Part shown: positions 1-10,329 of the stretch, in pieces | Layout: each line of letters begins with the position of its first letter | How positions within the stretch are numbered: the first letter of the stretch is position 1 | Assembly (NCBI RefSeq): GCF_018777395.1 | Contig: NZ_JAFJYC010000001.1 | Coordinates: 1,550,001-1,614,000 of the forward strand | Source: Candidatus Sodalis endolongispinus | GTDB taxonomy: Bacteria; Pseudomonadota; Gammaproteobacteria; Enterobacterales; Enterobacteriaceae | Length of the DNA stretch: 64,000 bases | Reading direction: 5' to 3' | Made by a program: the position numbers and the translations under genes | The notes under the pieces: model-generated | The model's database searches: none | What the model was told of the DNA's origin: nothing | The model's input: only the letters and a program-made list of their open reading frames with translations

Positions 1-593
1 ACCGCCTCGTCGCGCTGCAGCAGTTGGGTCGGCCGTAGAATCAAATCATCGAAATCCAACACATTGCAGGCGATAAGATGGTCGTCATAGAGCGCATAGC
101 AATGGGCGAACAACTTATCCCGTTCGGAACGGGCCACCGCCTGCGCCGGTGACAGCAGATCGTTCTTCCAGTTGGATATGGCGGAGGTCAGCGACTTGAG
201 CAGGTCTTTGTCCCCTTCCAGCCACGGCTCGGACAGATCCCTTAGTAGCGCCAGTTGGTCTTGCTCATCAAACAGCGAGAATTTGGCCTTCATGCCCAGC
301 GCCTTATATTCGCGCTTGATGATAGCCAGTCCGAGCGTATGGAACGTGGCGACGGTCATCCCGCGCGCCTCAGCACGTCCGAGCGTTTGCGCCACCCGCT
401 CCTTCATCTCCCTGGAGGCTTTATTGGTAAACGTCACCGCCGCGATATGCAGCGCCTGATAGCCGCAACCGCGGATCAGATGGGCGATTTTATTGGTGAT
501 AACCCGCGTTTTACCTGAGCCGGCGCCGGCCAGCACCAGGCAGGGTCCGGTGACGAATTCGACGGCTTGCTATTGGCTTGTATTAAGGCGCAT
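1..593 (-). pseudogene. rep: Rep DNA helicase, 5' part, amber at codon 8 (runs off window)
   Basis: This is the N-terminal part of the Rep/UvrD-type superfamily 1A 3'-5' helicase, which helps restart and clear replication forks. The minus frame starts at the ATG at 591-593 and reads MRLNTSQ, then a TAG at 570-572, then continues in the same frame as [20 protein letters not shown] with the Walker A motif GAGSGKT, the TFTNKA block and FDDLIL near the window edge. E. coli Rep starts MRLNPGQQQAVEF, so the stop replaces a glutamine codon by a C-to-T change. Apart from that stop the frame is open to base 1. Initiation downstream would have to occur almost at Walker A, and I see no good start there. 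In E. coli ppiC and others lie between ilvC and rep; they are absent here. The rest of the gene is outside the window. Confidence 0.9.
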
Positions 594-752
594 ACATGAA
601 TCCCGGGCAAAAACGGTGGTGTGAACGGAGGGGGATTGTAGCAGAAAGCGGCGCCGGGGTTTATCCCCGCGGCGGGCAAAAAAAACCCCCGCCGGACGGC
701 GGGGGCTGAAGTTTGCATGGCGCGTCAGCCGTCTGGATGACCCTGCCGCCGG
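594..752. other. ilvC-rep intergenic region
   Basis: No gene is seen here. The stretch holds the ilvC terminator and the short rep upstream region. The ppiC gene that occupies this place in E. coli has left no recognisable remnant. Confidence 0.6.
678..707 (-). terminator. ilvC intrinsic terminator
   Basis: On the minus strand a GC-rich perfect stem, GCCCCCGCCG against CGGCGGGGG with a short loop, is followed by eight T residues. It lies about 45 bases after the ilvC stop codon, as expected for a Rho-independent terminator of this single-gene unit. Confidence 0.9.
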
Positions 753-2231
753 TCAGTTCGCGACCGCGATGCGTTTCATATCCTTCATGTAACCACGCAG
801 TTCGGCGCCCACGATTTCAATCGGATGCTGGCGGATAGCCTCATTAACATCGCGCAGACGCGCATTGTCGATCTCACCGTCGGCCACCGGTTTACCCAGA
901 TCTCCCGCCTGCAATTTGCCCATAAACGCGTCTTTCAGCAACGGCACGGCGGCATTAGCGAACAGATAGTTGCCGTACTCGGCGGTGTCGGAAATGACCA
1001 CGTTCATTTCATACAAACGCTTGCGCGCAACGGTGTTGGCGATCAGCGGAAATTCGTGCAGCGACTCGTAATAGGCCGACTCGGCGATAATGCCGGAACG
1101 GGTCATGGTTTCAAATGCCAGTTCCACGCCGGCTTTTGCCATGGCTATCATCAGTACGCCGTGATCGAAGTAGGTCTGCTCTCTGATTTTGCCGTCGAAC
1201 TGCGGCGCATTCTCGAACGGCGAACGGCCGGTTTCTTCACGCCAGCCGAGCAGTTTAACATCATCGTTGGCCCAATCGGCCATCATGCCGCTGGAGAAGG
1301 CGCCGGTGATGATATCGTCCATGTGTTTTTCAAACAGCGGCTGCATCAGTTGCTTGAGCTGCTCGGACAACGCATAAGCGCGCAATTTCGCGCTGTTGGA
1401 CAACCGGTCCATCATCAGCGTGATGCCGCCCTGTTTCAGCGCTTCGGTAGTGGTTTCCCAGCCGAATTGGATCAGTTTGCCGGCATAAGCCGGGTCGACG
1501 CCATCGGCAACCATTTTGTCGAAGCACAGCAGCGAGCCGGCCTGCAGCATGCCGCACAGAATGGTCTGCTCGCCCATCAGATCCGACTTTACCTCGGCGA
1601 CGAAAGAGGATTCCAGAACCCCTGCGCGATGGCCGCCGGTGGCGGCCGACCAGGCTTTGGCCAGCGTCATGCCCTCACCCTTCGGATCGTTTTCCTGGCG
1701 CACCGCGATAAGGGTCGGCACGCCGAAGCCGCGCTTATACTCTTCACGCACCTCGGTACCCTGGCATTTCGGCGCCACCATGATAACGGTGATATCGCTA
1801 CGGATTTGCTCGCCCACTTCAACGATGTTGAAGCCGTGGTAATAGCCCAACGCGGCGCCTTGCTTCATTAGCGGCTGTACCGCCTGCACCACGGCGGAAT
1901 GTTGCTTGTCCGGGGTCAGGTTGACCACCAGATCCGCGTCCGGCACCAGCTCTTCATAGGTGCCGACGCGGAAACCGTTTTCGGTCGCCTTGCGCCAGGA
2001 GGGACGTTTCTCGGCAATGGCTTCTTTACGCAGCGCGTAGGCAATATCCAGACCGGAGTCGCGCATATTCAGCCCTTGATTCAAGCCTTGGGCGCCACAG
2101 CCGATGATCACCACTTTTTTGCCTTTCAAGTAATCCGCTTCATCGACGAATTCATCCCGGCTCATGAAACGGCATCTACCTAACTGCGCCAACTGCTGAC
2201 GCAGGTTTAAGGTGTTGAAATAGTTAGCCAT
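753..2231 (-). CDS. ilvC: Ketol-acid reductoisomerase (class II)
   Basis: This enzyme converts 2-acetolactate or 2-aceto-2-hydroxybutyrate to the dihydroxy acids of valine, leucine and isoleucine synthesis, using NADPH and magnesium. The 492-residue protein has the enterobacterial long-form length and starts [18 protein letters not shown]. The Rossmann motif [10 protein letters not shown] is near residue 45, and the duplicated helical domain of class II enzymes follows. It is full length and uninterrupted. Two normally invariant positions next to catalytic residues differ from E. coli: Tyr131 for Ser before His132, and Gln157 for Pro in the KCPGTEV motif that contains Lys155. It is transcribed divergently from ilvY, its LysR-type activator. 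It is probably translated, but activity should not be assumed. Confidence 0.96.
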   Translation of the reverse strand: MANYFNTLNLRQQLAQLGRCRFMSRDEFVDEADYLKGKKVVIIGCGAQGLNQGLNMRDSGLDIAYALRKEAIAEKRPSWRKATENGFRVGTYEELVPDADLVVNLTPDKQHSAVVQAVQPLMKQGAALGYYHGFNIVEVGEQIRSDITVIMVAPKCQGTEVREEYKRGFGVPTLIAVRQENDPKGEGMTLAKAWSAATGGHRAGVLESSFVAEVKSDLMGEQTILCGMLQAGSLLCFDKMVADGVDPAYAGKLIQFGWETTTEALKQGGITLMMDRLSNSAKLRAYALSEQLKQLMQPLFEKHMDDIITGAFSSGMMADWANDDVKLLGWREETGRSPFENAPQFDGKIREQTYFDHGVLMIAMAKAGVELAFETMTRSGIIAESAYYESLHEFPLIANTVARKRLYEMNVVISDTAEYGNYLFANAAVPLLKDAFMGKLQAGDLGKPVADGEIDNARLRDVNEAIRQHPIEIVGAELRGYMKDMKRIAVAN

Positions 2232-2305
2232 CTAGCAACTCCATCATCAGGTATTAGGGCTTGCCGCAGGCGTTGGCCCGCGGACAGGATTCTTCTCTGC
2301 CGACC

Positions 2306-2371
2306 ACTATAAAGCAGGAAAAGCATTGCTTAAATTGATATATTAACAATCTGACCTTGCAGAATCTGCAA
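2306..2371. promoter_or_regulatory. ilvC promoter and IlvY operator region
   Basis: The ilvC-ilvY gap contains a perfect palindrome, TTGCAGAATCTGCAA, at 2357-2371. It has the T-N11-A form of LysR-type operators and is placed as in E. coli, where IlvY binds tandem operators and activates ilvC with acetohydroxy acids as inducer. A minus-strand -10 hexamer TATAGT for ilvC lies at 2306-2311. A weaker second dyad of ATTG...CAAT type lies between them. The assignment rests on family knowledge and position; no footprint data are implied. Confidence 0.65.
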
Positions 2372-2425
2372 TATACCTCGCCGACAATACGCGACGGTGG
2401 GTTCATTCACTTTCGGGGCGAATTC

Positions 2426-3307
2426 ATGGACATCCGCGACCTCAAGTTGTTTCTCCACCTGGCGGAAAGCCGCCATTTCGGCCGTAGCGCCAAGGCGGTG
2501 CACGTCAGCCCATCGACCTTGTCGCGCCAGATCCAGCGCCTGGAAGAGGACGTCGGGCAGACGCTTTTTCTACGCGACAACCGCACGGTGCAATTGACCG
2601 ACGCCGGCCAGCAGCTTAAAGAGTTCGCGCCGCAAACCCTGCTGCAATACCAGCAGTTGCGCCTCGGCCAGCATGGCCCCTCGCTCAGCGGCGAACTGCG
2701 GCTGTTCTGCTCGGTGACCGCTGCCTACAGCCATTTGCCGCCGATACTCGATCTGTTCCGCGCCGAGCACCCGCTGGTGGAAATCAAACTCACCACCGAC
2801 GACGCCGCCAATGCGCTGGACAAAGTGCAGTCCGGCGAAGCGGATTTAGGGATTGCCGGACATCCCGAAATCCTGCCGGCGAGTATTGATTTCACCCCGA
2901 TCGGCGAAATTCCCATGATATTAATCGCGCCGGCGCTGCCTTGCCCGGTTCGCGCCCGAGTGAAGACCCCACAGCCTGACTGGTCGCACACCCCGTTCAT
3001 ACTGCCGGAGCACGGTCCGGCGCGCCGGCGTATTGAACTGTGGTTTCGCAGCAACCATATCAGCAATCCGCTGATTTACGCTACCGTTGCCGGCAATGAG
3101 GCGATTGTGTCGATGGTGGCACTGGGCTGCGGCATCGCGCTGATCCCGTCGGTGGTGATGGACAATTCGCCGGAGCCGGTGCGCAGCCGCATCACTCTGC
3201 TGGAGCACGGCACCCCGGTCTCGCCGCTGGCGCTCGGGGTTTGCGCGCAAAGAAAGCGGCTACAGGAACCGCTGATCGACGCCTTCTGGCAACTGCTGGA
3301 GCGCTGA
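2426..3307 (+). CDS. ilvY: LysR-type activator of ilvC
   Basis: IlvY is the LysR-family regulator that binds between ilvY and ilvC and activates ilvC when substrates accumulate. The protein is 293 residues, close to the usual 297, and starts MDIRDLKLFLHLAESRHFGR. The N-terminal winged helix-turn-helix is at about residues 1-60 (HVSPSTLSRQIQRLEE), followed by the periplasmic-binding-like effector domain. The start at 2426 matches the family; an upstream in-frame start would add 23 unrelated residues. The gene is intact, and its 3' end is overlapped by the readthrough tail of the broken ilvA on the other strand. Confidence 0.93.
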   Translation: MDIRDLKLFLHLAESRHFGRSAKAVHVSPSTLSRQIQRLEEDVGQTLFLRDNRTVQLTDAGQQLKEFAPQTLLQYQQLRLGQHGPSLSGELRLFCSVTAAYSHLPPILDLFRAEHPLVEIKLTTDDAANALDKVQSGEADLGIAGHPEILPASIDFTPIGEIPMILIAPALPCPVRARVKTPQPDWSHTPFILPEHGPARRRIELWFRSNHISNPLIYATVAGNEAIVSMVALGCGIALIPSVVMDNSPEPVRSRITLLEHGTPVSPLALGVCAQRKRLQEPLIDAFWQLLER

Positions 3308-4871
3308 CCGCCGCTTGACGCCAGATTCGCCCCGGCGGACATGGCGGTAGATCCGCCAGGAACAAACGAAACGCCGGATTGGTGGTGACATCGTGGCATT
3401 CATAGCCCAATGCCGACAGGTGATGATCGAACTCCGGCTCACGCTCCGCCAGTTCAAAGCCCGCCAAGACCCGGCCGAAATCCGTGCCGTGACTGCGGTA
3501 ATGGAATAAGGTGATATTCCAGCGCGTGCCCAGCGTGTAGAGGAATTTCAACAATGCCCCGGGGGATTCGGGGAACTCGAAGCTGTACAAACGCTCGCGC
3601 AGCGGTTTCGACGGCCGTCCACCCACCATATAGCGGACGTGCAGTTTGGCCATCTCGTCATCGGACAGATCCGACACCTGATAGCCGCCGGCAACCATCT
3701 CCGCCAGGATTTCCTCGCGCCCGCGGGTCAGCCTGACGCCGACAAAAATACAGGCGTTATCGGCATCGCTGTAGCGGTAATTGAACTCCGTTACCGGCCG
3801 ACCGCCCAGGAGCTCGCAAAAGGCCAGAAAACTGCCCTTTCTTTCCGGGATGGTCACCGCCATCAGCGCCTCGCGCTGCTCGCCCAGTTCGCAGCGCTCC
3901 GAGACATAGCGCAGGCCGTGGAAATTGACGTTAGCGCCGGACAGTACGTGCGCCAGACGCTCATCACGGATGCCGTGTTGTTGGACATATTTTTCATCCC
4001 CGCCAGCGCCAGCGCGCCGGAGGGTTCGGCAATCGCCCGTACGTCCTCAAACAAATCTTTTACCGCCGCGAAAATCGCGTCGCTGTCCACGGTGACCACA
4101 TCATCAAGGTAATCGCGGCAAAGACGGAAGGTTTCATCGCCGATACGCCTTACCGCCACCCCCTCGGCAAACAGACCGACCCGCGGTAAATCCACCGGCT
4201 CGCCGGCCTGTAGCGCAGCCGCCAGACAGGCGGACTCTTCCGCTTCGACGCCGATGACTTTGATCTGCGGCATCAGATGCTTTATCAGCACCGCCACGCC
4301 CGCCGCCGCCCACCGGCACAAATATGCGGTCCAGATGGGCGTCTTGCTGCAACAGCTCCATCGCCAGCGTCCCCTGCCCGGCGATCACCGCCGGATGATC
4401 GAACGGCGGCACAAAAGTCATATGACGTTCGCGCGCCAGCGCAATGGCCTTAGCCTTAGCTTCATCAAAGTTGGCGCCGAATAACAGCGGCTCGCCGCCG
4501 AAGCCGCGCACCGCATCCACTTTGATATCGGCGGTGTTGACCGGCATGACAATAAGCGACGGAATGCCGATCCGGCTAGCGGACAGTGCCACCCATTGGG
4601 CATGGTTGCCCGCCGAGGCGGTAATGACGCCGCAGGCGCGCTGTGCTTCGCTGAGCCCCGCAATCATCGCGTAAGCGCCGCGCGGTTTAAAGCTGTGCAC
4701 CGGCTGACGGTCTTCACGTTTCACCAGTACCGTATTGCCGAGGCGTTCCGACACTTTATTCATCACCTGCAGCGGCGTCACCTGTGCCACTTCATACACC
4801 GGCGCGCGCAACGCCGCGCGCAGGTACTCCGCAGGGCAGGGCTCGGCGGAAAACGGTTGAGACTCAGCCAT
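3192..4871 (-). pseudogene. ilvA: Threonine deaminase (biosynthetic), multiply frameshifted
   Basis: IlvA converts threonine to 2-oxobutanoate, the first isoleucine-specific step. Three reading frames are needed to follow the protein. Frame one covers residues 1-191 to the GGGG loop that binds the PLP phosphate. A small deletion in GGC/GCG-rich sequence near 4300 shifts the frame; the next part runs from VAVLIK to LALAGMK. Loss of one A from the AAAAAA tract at 3990-3994 shifts it again, and the regulatory domain continues from MAVTIPERK. The normal end FLAG is altered to FLAD and the frame reads on about 50 codons into the 3' end of ilvY. Lys62 of HSFK is present, but the next residue is Pro instead of Leu, and NHAQG is NHAQW. 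The gene lies downstream of ilvD as in E. coli. Confidence 0.95.
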
Positions 4872-4877
4872 GGCGCC

Positions 4878-6728
4878 TTATCCTCCCAACTTGGCTTTAT
4901 CGCGCACCGCACCTTTGTCGGCACTGGTCGCTAAACTGGCATAGGCTTTCAAGGCGAACGACACCTGCCGTTCACGCGCGACCGGCGTCCAGGCCGCAGC
5001 ACCGCGCGCCAGTTCGGTTTCGCGCCGTGCCGCCAGTTCGCTGTCGGCCACATCCAGCACCATACCGCGGCCGGCGATATTGATATCGATAATATCGCCA
5101 TCGCGCACCAGTCCGATCAGGCCGCCGCTGGCGGCTTCCGGCGACACATGGCCGATAGACAATCCCGAAGTACCGCCAGAAAAGCGGCCATCGGTAATCA
5201 GAGCGCAGCTTTTGCCCAGTCCCATGGATTTTAGGAAGGTGGTCGGATAGAGCATTTCCTGCATCCCCGGACCGCCTTTCGGGCCCTCGTAGCGGATAAC
5301 GACCACATCGCCGGCAACCACCTTACCGCCGAGGATCGCCTCTGACGCGGCTTCCTGACTTTCATAGACTTTGGCCGGACCAAGGAATACCAGGCTACCT
5401 TTGTCGACACCGGCGGTTTTCACTATACAGCCGTCTTCGGAAATGTTGCCGTACAGCACCGCCAGCCCGCCGTCCTGGCTGTAGGCGAATTCACGGGCGC
5501 GGATACAGCCGTCCTGACGGTCGGTGTCCAGCGATGGCCAGCGACAATCCTGGGAAAACGCCTGAGTGGTACGAATGCCCGCAGGCCCCGCGGCATACGT
5601 GCTTTTTACCGCCGCATCATCGCTCACCATGACATCAAAGCGCGCCAGGGTTTCCGGCAGCGACAAACCGAGCACATTTCGCACCTCTCGATTAAGCAGC
5701 CCGCTGCGATCCAGCTCGCCTAGAATGCCGATGACGCCGCCGGAGCGGTGCACATCTTCCATATGATATTTTTGGGTACTGGGGGCAACCTTGCATAAGT
5801 GCGGCACTTTACGCGACAGGCGGTCGATATCCGCCATGGTAAAGTCCACTTCGCCTTCCTGCGCCGCGGCCAGCAGATGGAGCACGGTGTTGGTGGAGCC
5901 GCCCATGGCAATATCCAAGGTCATGGCGTTTTCAAATGCCGCCTTGCAGGCGATATTGCGCGGCAGCGCGCTGGTATCATCTTGTTCATAATAGCGTTTC
6001 GCTAAGCCAACGATACGCTCGCCGGCGGTCAAGAACAGCTGCTTGCGATCGGCATGGGTCGCTAGCAGCGAACCGTTGCCCGGCTGCGACAGGCCGAGCG
6101 CCTCGGTGAGGCAGTTCATCGAGTTGGTGGTAAACATCCCCGAGCACGACCCGCAGGTTGGGCAGGCGGAACGCTCGATCTGGTCACTGTCTTCATCCGA
6201 GACATGAGGATTGGCGCCTTGGATCATGGCGTCTATCAGGTCCAGTTTGATGATTTTGTCCGACAGCTTGGTTTTCCCGGCTTCCATCGGGCCGCCGGAG
6301 ACAAAGATGACCGGTATGTTCAGGCGCAGCGACGCCATCAGCATGCCAGGAGTGATTTTATCGCAGTTGGAAATACACACCATGGCGTCGGCGCAGTGGG
6401 CATTCACCATGTATTCCACCGAATCGGCGATAAGCTCGCGCGAGGGCAGAGAGTACAGCATGCCGCCGTGCCCCATCGCAATACCGTCGTCCACCGCAAT
6501 GGTGTTGAACTCCTTCGCGACGCCGCCGGACGCTTCGATCTGTTCGGCGACCAGTTTACCCAAATCGCGCAGATGGACGTGGCCCGGCACAAACTGGGTA
6601 AAGGAGTTGACCACGGCGATAATCGGTTTACCGAAATCGTCGTCGGTCATTCCCGTGGCGCGCCACAGGGCGCGTGCACCGGCCATATTGCGGCCGTGCG
6701 TGGTGGTAGCGGAACGGTACTTAGGCAT
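4878..6728 (-). CDS. ilvD: Dihydroxy-acid dehydratase
   Basis: IlvD dehydrates the dihydroxy acids made by IlvC to 2-oxo acids, the third step of the common branched-chain pathway. The 616-residue protein is full length and starts [17 protein letters not shown]. Iron-sulphur ligand cysteines are visible in [10 protein letters not shown] and [10 protein letters not shown], and the C-terminal [19 protein letters not shown] block is intact. I choose the ATG at 6726-6728 because GGAG lies eight bases before it; an ATG two codons upstream sits only two bases from the same site. It lies between the ilvE fragment and broken ilvA, remnants of the ilvGMEDA operon. Confidence 0.96.
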   Translation of the reverse strand: MPKYRSATTTHGRNMAGARALWRATGMTDDDFGKPIIAVVNSFTQFVPGHVHLRDLGKLVAEQIEASGGVAKEFNTIAVDDGIAMGHGGMLYSLPSRELIADSVEYMVNAHCADAMVCISNCDKITPGMLMASLRLNIPVIFVSGGPMEAGKTKLSDKIIKLDLIDAMIQGANPHVSDEDSDQIERSACPTCGSCSGMFTTNSMNCLTEALGLSQPGNGSLLATHADRKQLFLTAGERIVGLAKRYYEQDDTSALPRNIACKAAFENAMTLDIAMGGSTNTVLHLLAAAQEGEVDFTMADIDRLSRKVPHLCKVAPSTQKYHMEDVHRSGGVIGILGELDRSGLLNREVRNVLGLSLPETLARFDVMVSDDAAVKSTYAAGPAGIRTTQAFSQDCRWPSLDTDRQDGCIRAREFAYSQDGGLAVLYGNISEDGCIVKTAGVDKGSLVFLGPAKVYESQEAASEAILGGKVVAGDVVVIRYEGPKGGPGMQEMLYPTTFLKSMGLGKSCALITDGRFSGGTSGLSIGHVSPEAASGGLIGLVRDGDIIDINIAGRGMVLDVADSELAARRETELARGAAAWTPVARERQVSFALKAYASLATSADKGAVRDKAKLGG

Positions 6729-6793
6729 GCTCATAACTCCAGTTATTCAGATGGCCAGGGCAGCCGCAGCTCCCCGGCACGAAAGCGTTATCG

Positions 6794-7306
6794 TTATTGA
6801 TTGACCGGATCCAGCCAGCCCCATTTATCTTCCGTCTCGCCGGTAAACAAGCCAAAAAACGCCTGCTGCAGTTGCTTGGTCACCGGGCCGCATTTACCGA
6901 TGCCGACTTTGATACCGTCAACGCTGCGCACCGGGGTAATCTCGGCGGCGGTACCGGACATAAAGACTTCGTCGGCCAGATAGAGGGACTCACGGGACAA
7001 GACCTGTTCCCGCACTTCCATCCCAGCCGCGCTGGCCAGCTTGATAATGGCGTCGCGCGTAATACCGGGCAGTGCGGACGAGGTGAACGGCGGCGTAAAC
7101 AAAATGACGTCCTGCACTTCAAACAGATTTTCGCCGGCGCCTTCGGAAACATAACCATGTACGTCCAACGCGATACCCTCTTGATAACCATGGCGGCGGG
7201 CTTCGCTGCCCACCAGCATGGAAGACAGGTAATTGCCGCCGGCTTTGGCCGCGGTAGGAATAGTGTTGGCCGCCGCGCGGTTCCACGAAGACACCATCGC
7301 GTCGAT
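6794..7306 (-). pseudogene. ilvE: Branched-chain aminotransferase, C-terminal fragment
   Basis: Only the C-terminal 167-170 residues of the 309-residue fold-type IV transaminase remain, from WIDAMVSSWNRAA to the normal end GWLDPVNQ. The lost half carried the substrate loop. The catalytic PLP lysine normally near residue 160 of the E. coli protein lies in the retained AAKAGGNYLSS segment, but the small domain is absent. Homology stops abruptly near 7306, about 145 bases from the yifB start, so ilvL, ilvG, ilvM and the first half of ilvE were removed by one deletion joining ilvE to the yifB upstream region. The remaining frame is clean, which suggests the deletion is not very old. Confidence 0.93.
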
Positions 7307-7450
7307 CCAAGGCGATCGCCATTGCGTCTTTCACCGCAATACTGCAATAGCGATGCTTATTTCCACATCATTGCCGCACTTCCCTTTAGTGCAGCCGCCT
7401 CACAGCTGCAATGACTGGCATACTCAGCGGCAGTGACACAGGAGTGCCTC

Positions 7451-8976
7451 ATGGCAGTGGCAACAATTTACACCCGTGGGTTAATCGGCATCCAGGCACC
7501 CTTTGTGACGGTTGAGGCGCACGTGAGTAAATGGCTGCCCGCCTTCACGCTGGTGGGACTGCCGGAGAGTACCGTGCGTGCGTCACGAGATCGGGTGCGC
7601 AGCGCCATCCTGAACAGCGGGTATCAATTCCCCGCCCGGCGCATCACAGTGAGTCTGGCGCCGGCGGACCTGCCAAAAGAAGGCGCGCGCTACGACTTGC
7701 CGGTCGCGCTGGCAATCCTTGCCGCAACGCAACAGATTCCCGGTACGCGGCTTGACCAGTACGAGTTTCTTGGCGAGCTGTCGCTGGCCGGGGAGTTGCG
7801 GGGGTGTATGGCGCGATTCCGGCCGCCCTCGGCGCGGCGGCAGACGGTCGGCAGCTTATCCTGCCGCAGGCCAATGTTGATGAAATCGCGCTGTTGCCGG
7901 ACAGCCAGGCCCGTCTCGCCGGCGGTTTGCACCAGGTGTGCCGTTTTCTGCAGGGCAACGACGCACTGACCGCCGCCGATCCAACGGCAATGCCCCGGCC
8001 CGCAACGCCTGACGGCGGCGATCTGGCGGAAGTTATCGGCCAGCAGCATGCCCGGCGCGCGCTGGAAATCGCCGCTGCCGGCGGCCACAATTTATTGCTG
8101 ATAGGGCCGCCGGGTACCGGCAAAACCATGCTGGCGAGCCGATTACCGGGGCTACTGCCACCGCTGTCGGATAACGAGGCCATGGAGACCGCCGCCATCA
8201 CCAGTCTGGTCAGCGTCAGCACCGCGAAACGCCATTGGCGCCAGCGCCCTTTTCGCGCACCGCATCACAGCACAACAATGCCCGCGTTGGTCGGCGGCGG
8301 CGCCGTTCCGCGCCCCGGCGAAATTTCGCTGGCCCATAACGGCGTGTTGTTTCTCGACGAACTGCCGGAATTTCAGCGGCGAGTGCTTGATGCGCTGCGC
8401 GAACCGCTTGAGACGGGTGAAATCCATATCGCGCGGGTACAGGCCAGCATCTGCCTGCCAGCGCGCTTTCAGCTGGTGGCGGACATGAATCCCAGTCCTT
8501 CCGGCGATTGCCGCGGCGTACACGCCCGCTGCGGAGGAGCCGAAATAGTACGCTATCTGAATCGCCTGTCGGGTCCCTTTCTCGATCGCTTTGATCTGTC
8601 GGTTGAAGTTCCGCTACTGCCGCCGGGGTCACTGCGCCGCCGCCCGCCGCCCGGCGAAGACAGCGCGACCGTGCGTGCGCGGGTCATGGCGGCAAGGAGC
8701 ATCCAGCTACAGCGCGCGCAGACTCTTAACGCCATACTGAGCAATACACAGCTAGCGCAATGCTGTCATTTATCGGAAGCCGATGGTCAGTTTCTGGAAA
8801 ACGCGCTAACGGCGCTGGGATTATCGGTACGTGCCTGGCATCGCTTATTAAAGGTAGCCCGAACATTAGCGGATCTGGCGGGTGAAACTGAAATCAGCCG
8901 GATTCACCTGGCTGAAGCCCTCAGCTATCGCTGTATTGACCGGCTGTTGCACGAACTATGGCAGCAGCGGGACTAG
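7451..8976 (+). pseudogene. yifB: YifB/ComM-type AAA+ protein, one frameshift
   Basis: This is the MCM-like AAA+ Mg-chelatase-related protein called ComM in competent species, where it promotes branch migration in natural transformation. The start at 7451 has AGGAG seven bases upstream and reads MAVATIYTRGLIGIQAP. The frame runs to SLAGELRG near 7800, where one G is missing from what is now a five-G run (7800-7804); the protein resumes in the next frame with VYGAIPAALG. The rest is conserved: Walker A GPPGTGKT, Walker B LFLDELPEF, sensor ADMNPSPSG, and the C-terminal helical domain to 8976. Without recoding only about 118 residues plus unrelated sequence would be made. Confidence 0.92.
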
Positions 8977-8986
8977 CAGAGTGAAC

Positions 8987-9009
8987 AAAGGGGCCGCAGC
9001 CCCTTCTTT
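8987..9009. terminator. Bidirectional terminator between yifB and maoP
   Basis: The sequence AAAGGGGC CGCA GCCCCTTCTTT forms a seven-pair stem with a four-base loop and short T runs on both strands. It lies between the convergent ends of yifB and maoP and could serve both. Confidence 0.75.
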
Positions 9010-9010
9010 A

Positions 9011-9349
9011 TCAATCTTCAGTGTCAGTGTAGTCTTCCACCACATCCATCTGCGGTTTACCGCCGGAAAGGGTATGAAAACGCTTGGGGCGGCGAGTATG
9101 CTCTATGTACTTGAACCAAACCTTTTCATGTTCATTGGTGGGGGCAAGTTCACCGTGGCACACCGCAACAAACTGCCGCTCATCATCGGTCACAGGCTCC
9201 CGTTTGCCGCTGTCCAGGTCATTGTAGGCATGGCCGCAACGCTCCAATAATTGCGCTTCCCGAATGGTAAAATGACCATGCCGGGAGAAGCCGCGAGGGT
9301 AATTTTTGTTATCAAAATAACGATTAGTAGTAAAAAAGCTTTCCGCCAT
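9011..9349 (-). CDS. maoP: Macrodomain Ori organisation protein MaoP
   Basis: MaoP (formerly YifE) is a small DUF413-family protein that, with the site maoS near its own gene, organises the Ori macrodomain in E. coli. The 112-residue product starts [20 protein letters not shown] and ends [10 protein letters not shown], the family length and termini. The ATG at 9347-9349 is chosen by homology over one ten codons upstream. It is intact and divergent from hdfR as in E. coli; the gap between them (9350-9469) is where maoS would be sought, but I cannot identify the site by eye. Confidence 0.93.
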   Translation of the reverse strand: MAESFFTTNRYFDNKNYPRGFSRHGHFTIREAQLLERCGHAYNDLDSGKREPVTDDERQFVAVCHGELAPTNEHEKVWFKYIEHTRRPKRFHTLSGGKPQMDVVEDYTDTED

Positions 9350-9469
9350 CTTACGCGCTCCCATCTCTACATGAGCCATGCTGTTTATGGCGCGGAGTAT
9401 TAGTTAGGCTTGACTTTCTGTAAAACGAAACATTTTAATCAGTACGACAAAATTTTTTTGGGGAGCGCA

Positions 9470-10291
9470 GTGGACACGGAATTACTGAAAACATTCTTGG
9501 AGGTAAGCCGTACCCGACATTTCGGGCGTGCGGCGGAAGCGCTCTATTTGACACAATCTGCGGTGAGTTTTCGCATCCGTCAATTGGAAACGCAGCTTAG
9601 CGTCAGCCTGTTTACCCGCCATCGCAATAATATCCGCCTGACCGCAGCGGGAGAACGGCTGCTGCCCTATGCCGAAAATCTGATGGTGACCTGGCAGGTC
9701 GCCAAGCAAGAAGTAACCCGTTCGTTGCAGCACAATCCGCTATCCATCGGCGCCAGCGCCTCGCTGTGGGAGGCGTGGCTGGGGGAATGGCTGCAAAATC
9801 TTTATCAGCAGTGGCCGGATTTGCAACTGGAAGCGCGTATTGCCCTGCGTCAAGGGCTGATTAAAGAGCTGCACGAACGCCAATTGGATTTGCTGATTAC
9901 TACCGAAGCGCCGAAAATGGAAGAATTGGCCAGTCAGCAGCTCGGCAGCTTCTCCCTGACGCTGTTTACCGATGCCAACGGCGCGTCGGTAAGCGAAAAA
10001 CGACCCTATATTCAGCTTGAATGGGGTGCGGATTTTCACACGCACGAAAACCGGCTGCAGTTAAACCAGCAGGCGCCGCTGGTCACCACGACCTCGGCGC
10101 AGTTGACACGCCAGCTGTTGCAGGTCACCGCCGCCTGCGCCTTTTTGCCCAGCCATTGGGCCAAACGCTTTGCGGATTTGCGGCCGGTTAACGATGTGCC
10201 ATCGATAGTCCGTCCGCTGTATGCAGTATGGTTGCAAAACAGCGATCAGCGCCCGATGATTCGGCAGCTGTTGAAAACCGCCGTGCTATAG
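9470..10291 (+). CDS. hdfR: LysR-type regulator HdfR
   Basis: HdfR is a LysR-family regulator; in E. coli it represses flhDC and acts on std and glutamate-related genes in relatives. The protein starts at a GTG (9470) with GGGAG five bases upstream and reads [20 protein letters not shown], matching the family exactly. The helix-turn-helix [16 protein letters not shown] is at about residues 22-38, followed by the effector domain. At 273 residues it is slightly short at the C-terminus, ending QLLKTAVL. The frame is otherwise clean and lies next to maoP as in E. coli. Confidence 0.92.
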   Translation: MDTELLKTFLEVSRTRHFGRAAEALYLTQSAVSFRIRQLETQLSVSLFTRHRNNIRLTAAGERLLPYAENLMVTWQVAKQEVTRSLQHNPLSIGASASLWEAWLGEWLQNLYQQWPDLQLEARIALRQGLIKELHERQLDLLITTEAPKMEELASQQLGSFSLTLFTDANGASVSEKRPYIQLEWGADFHTHENRLQLNQQAPLVTTTSAQLTRQLLQVTAACAFLPSHWAKRFADLRPVNDVPSIVRPLYAVWLQNSDQRPMIRQLLKTAVL

Positions 10292-10329
10292 CGGCTCGCG
10301 GTGCGACGCACAGAGTGGCGCGGTTGCAC

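Noticed and set aside
9350..9469. maoS site between maoP and hdfR
   Set aside because: Its presence is expected from E. coli, but I could not match the motif with confidence, so no feature is reported.
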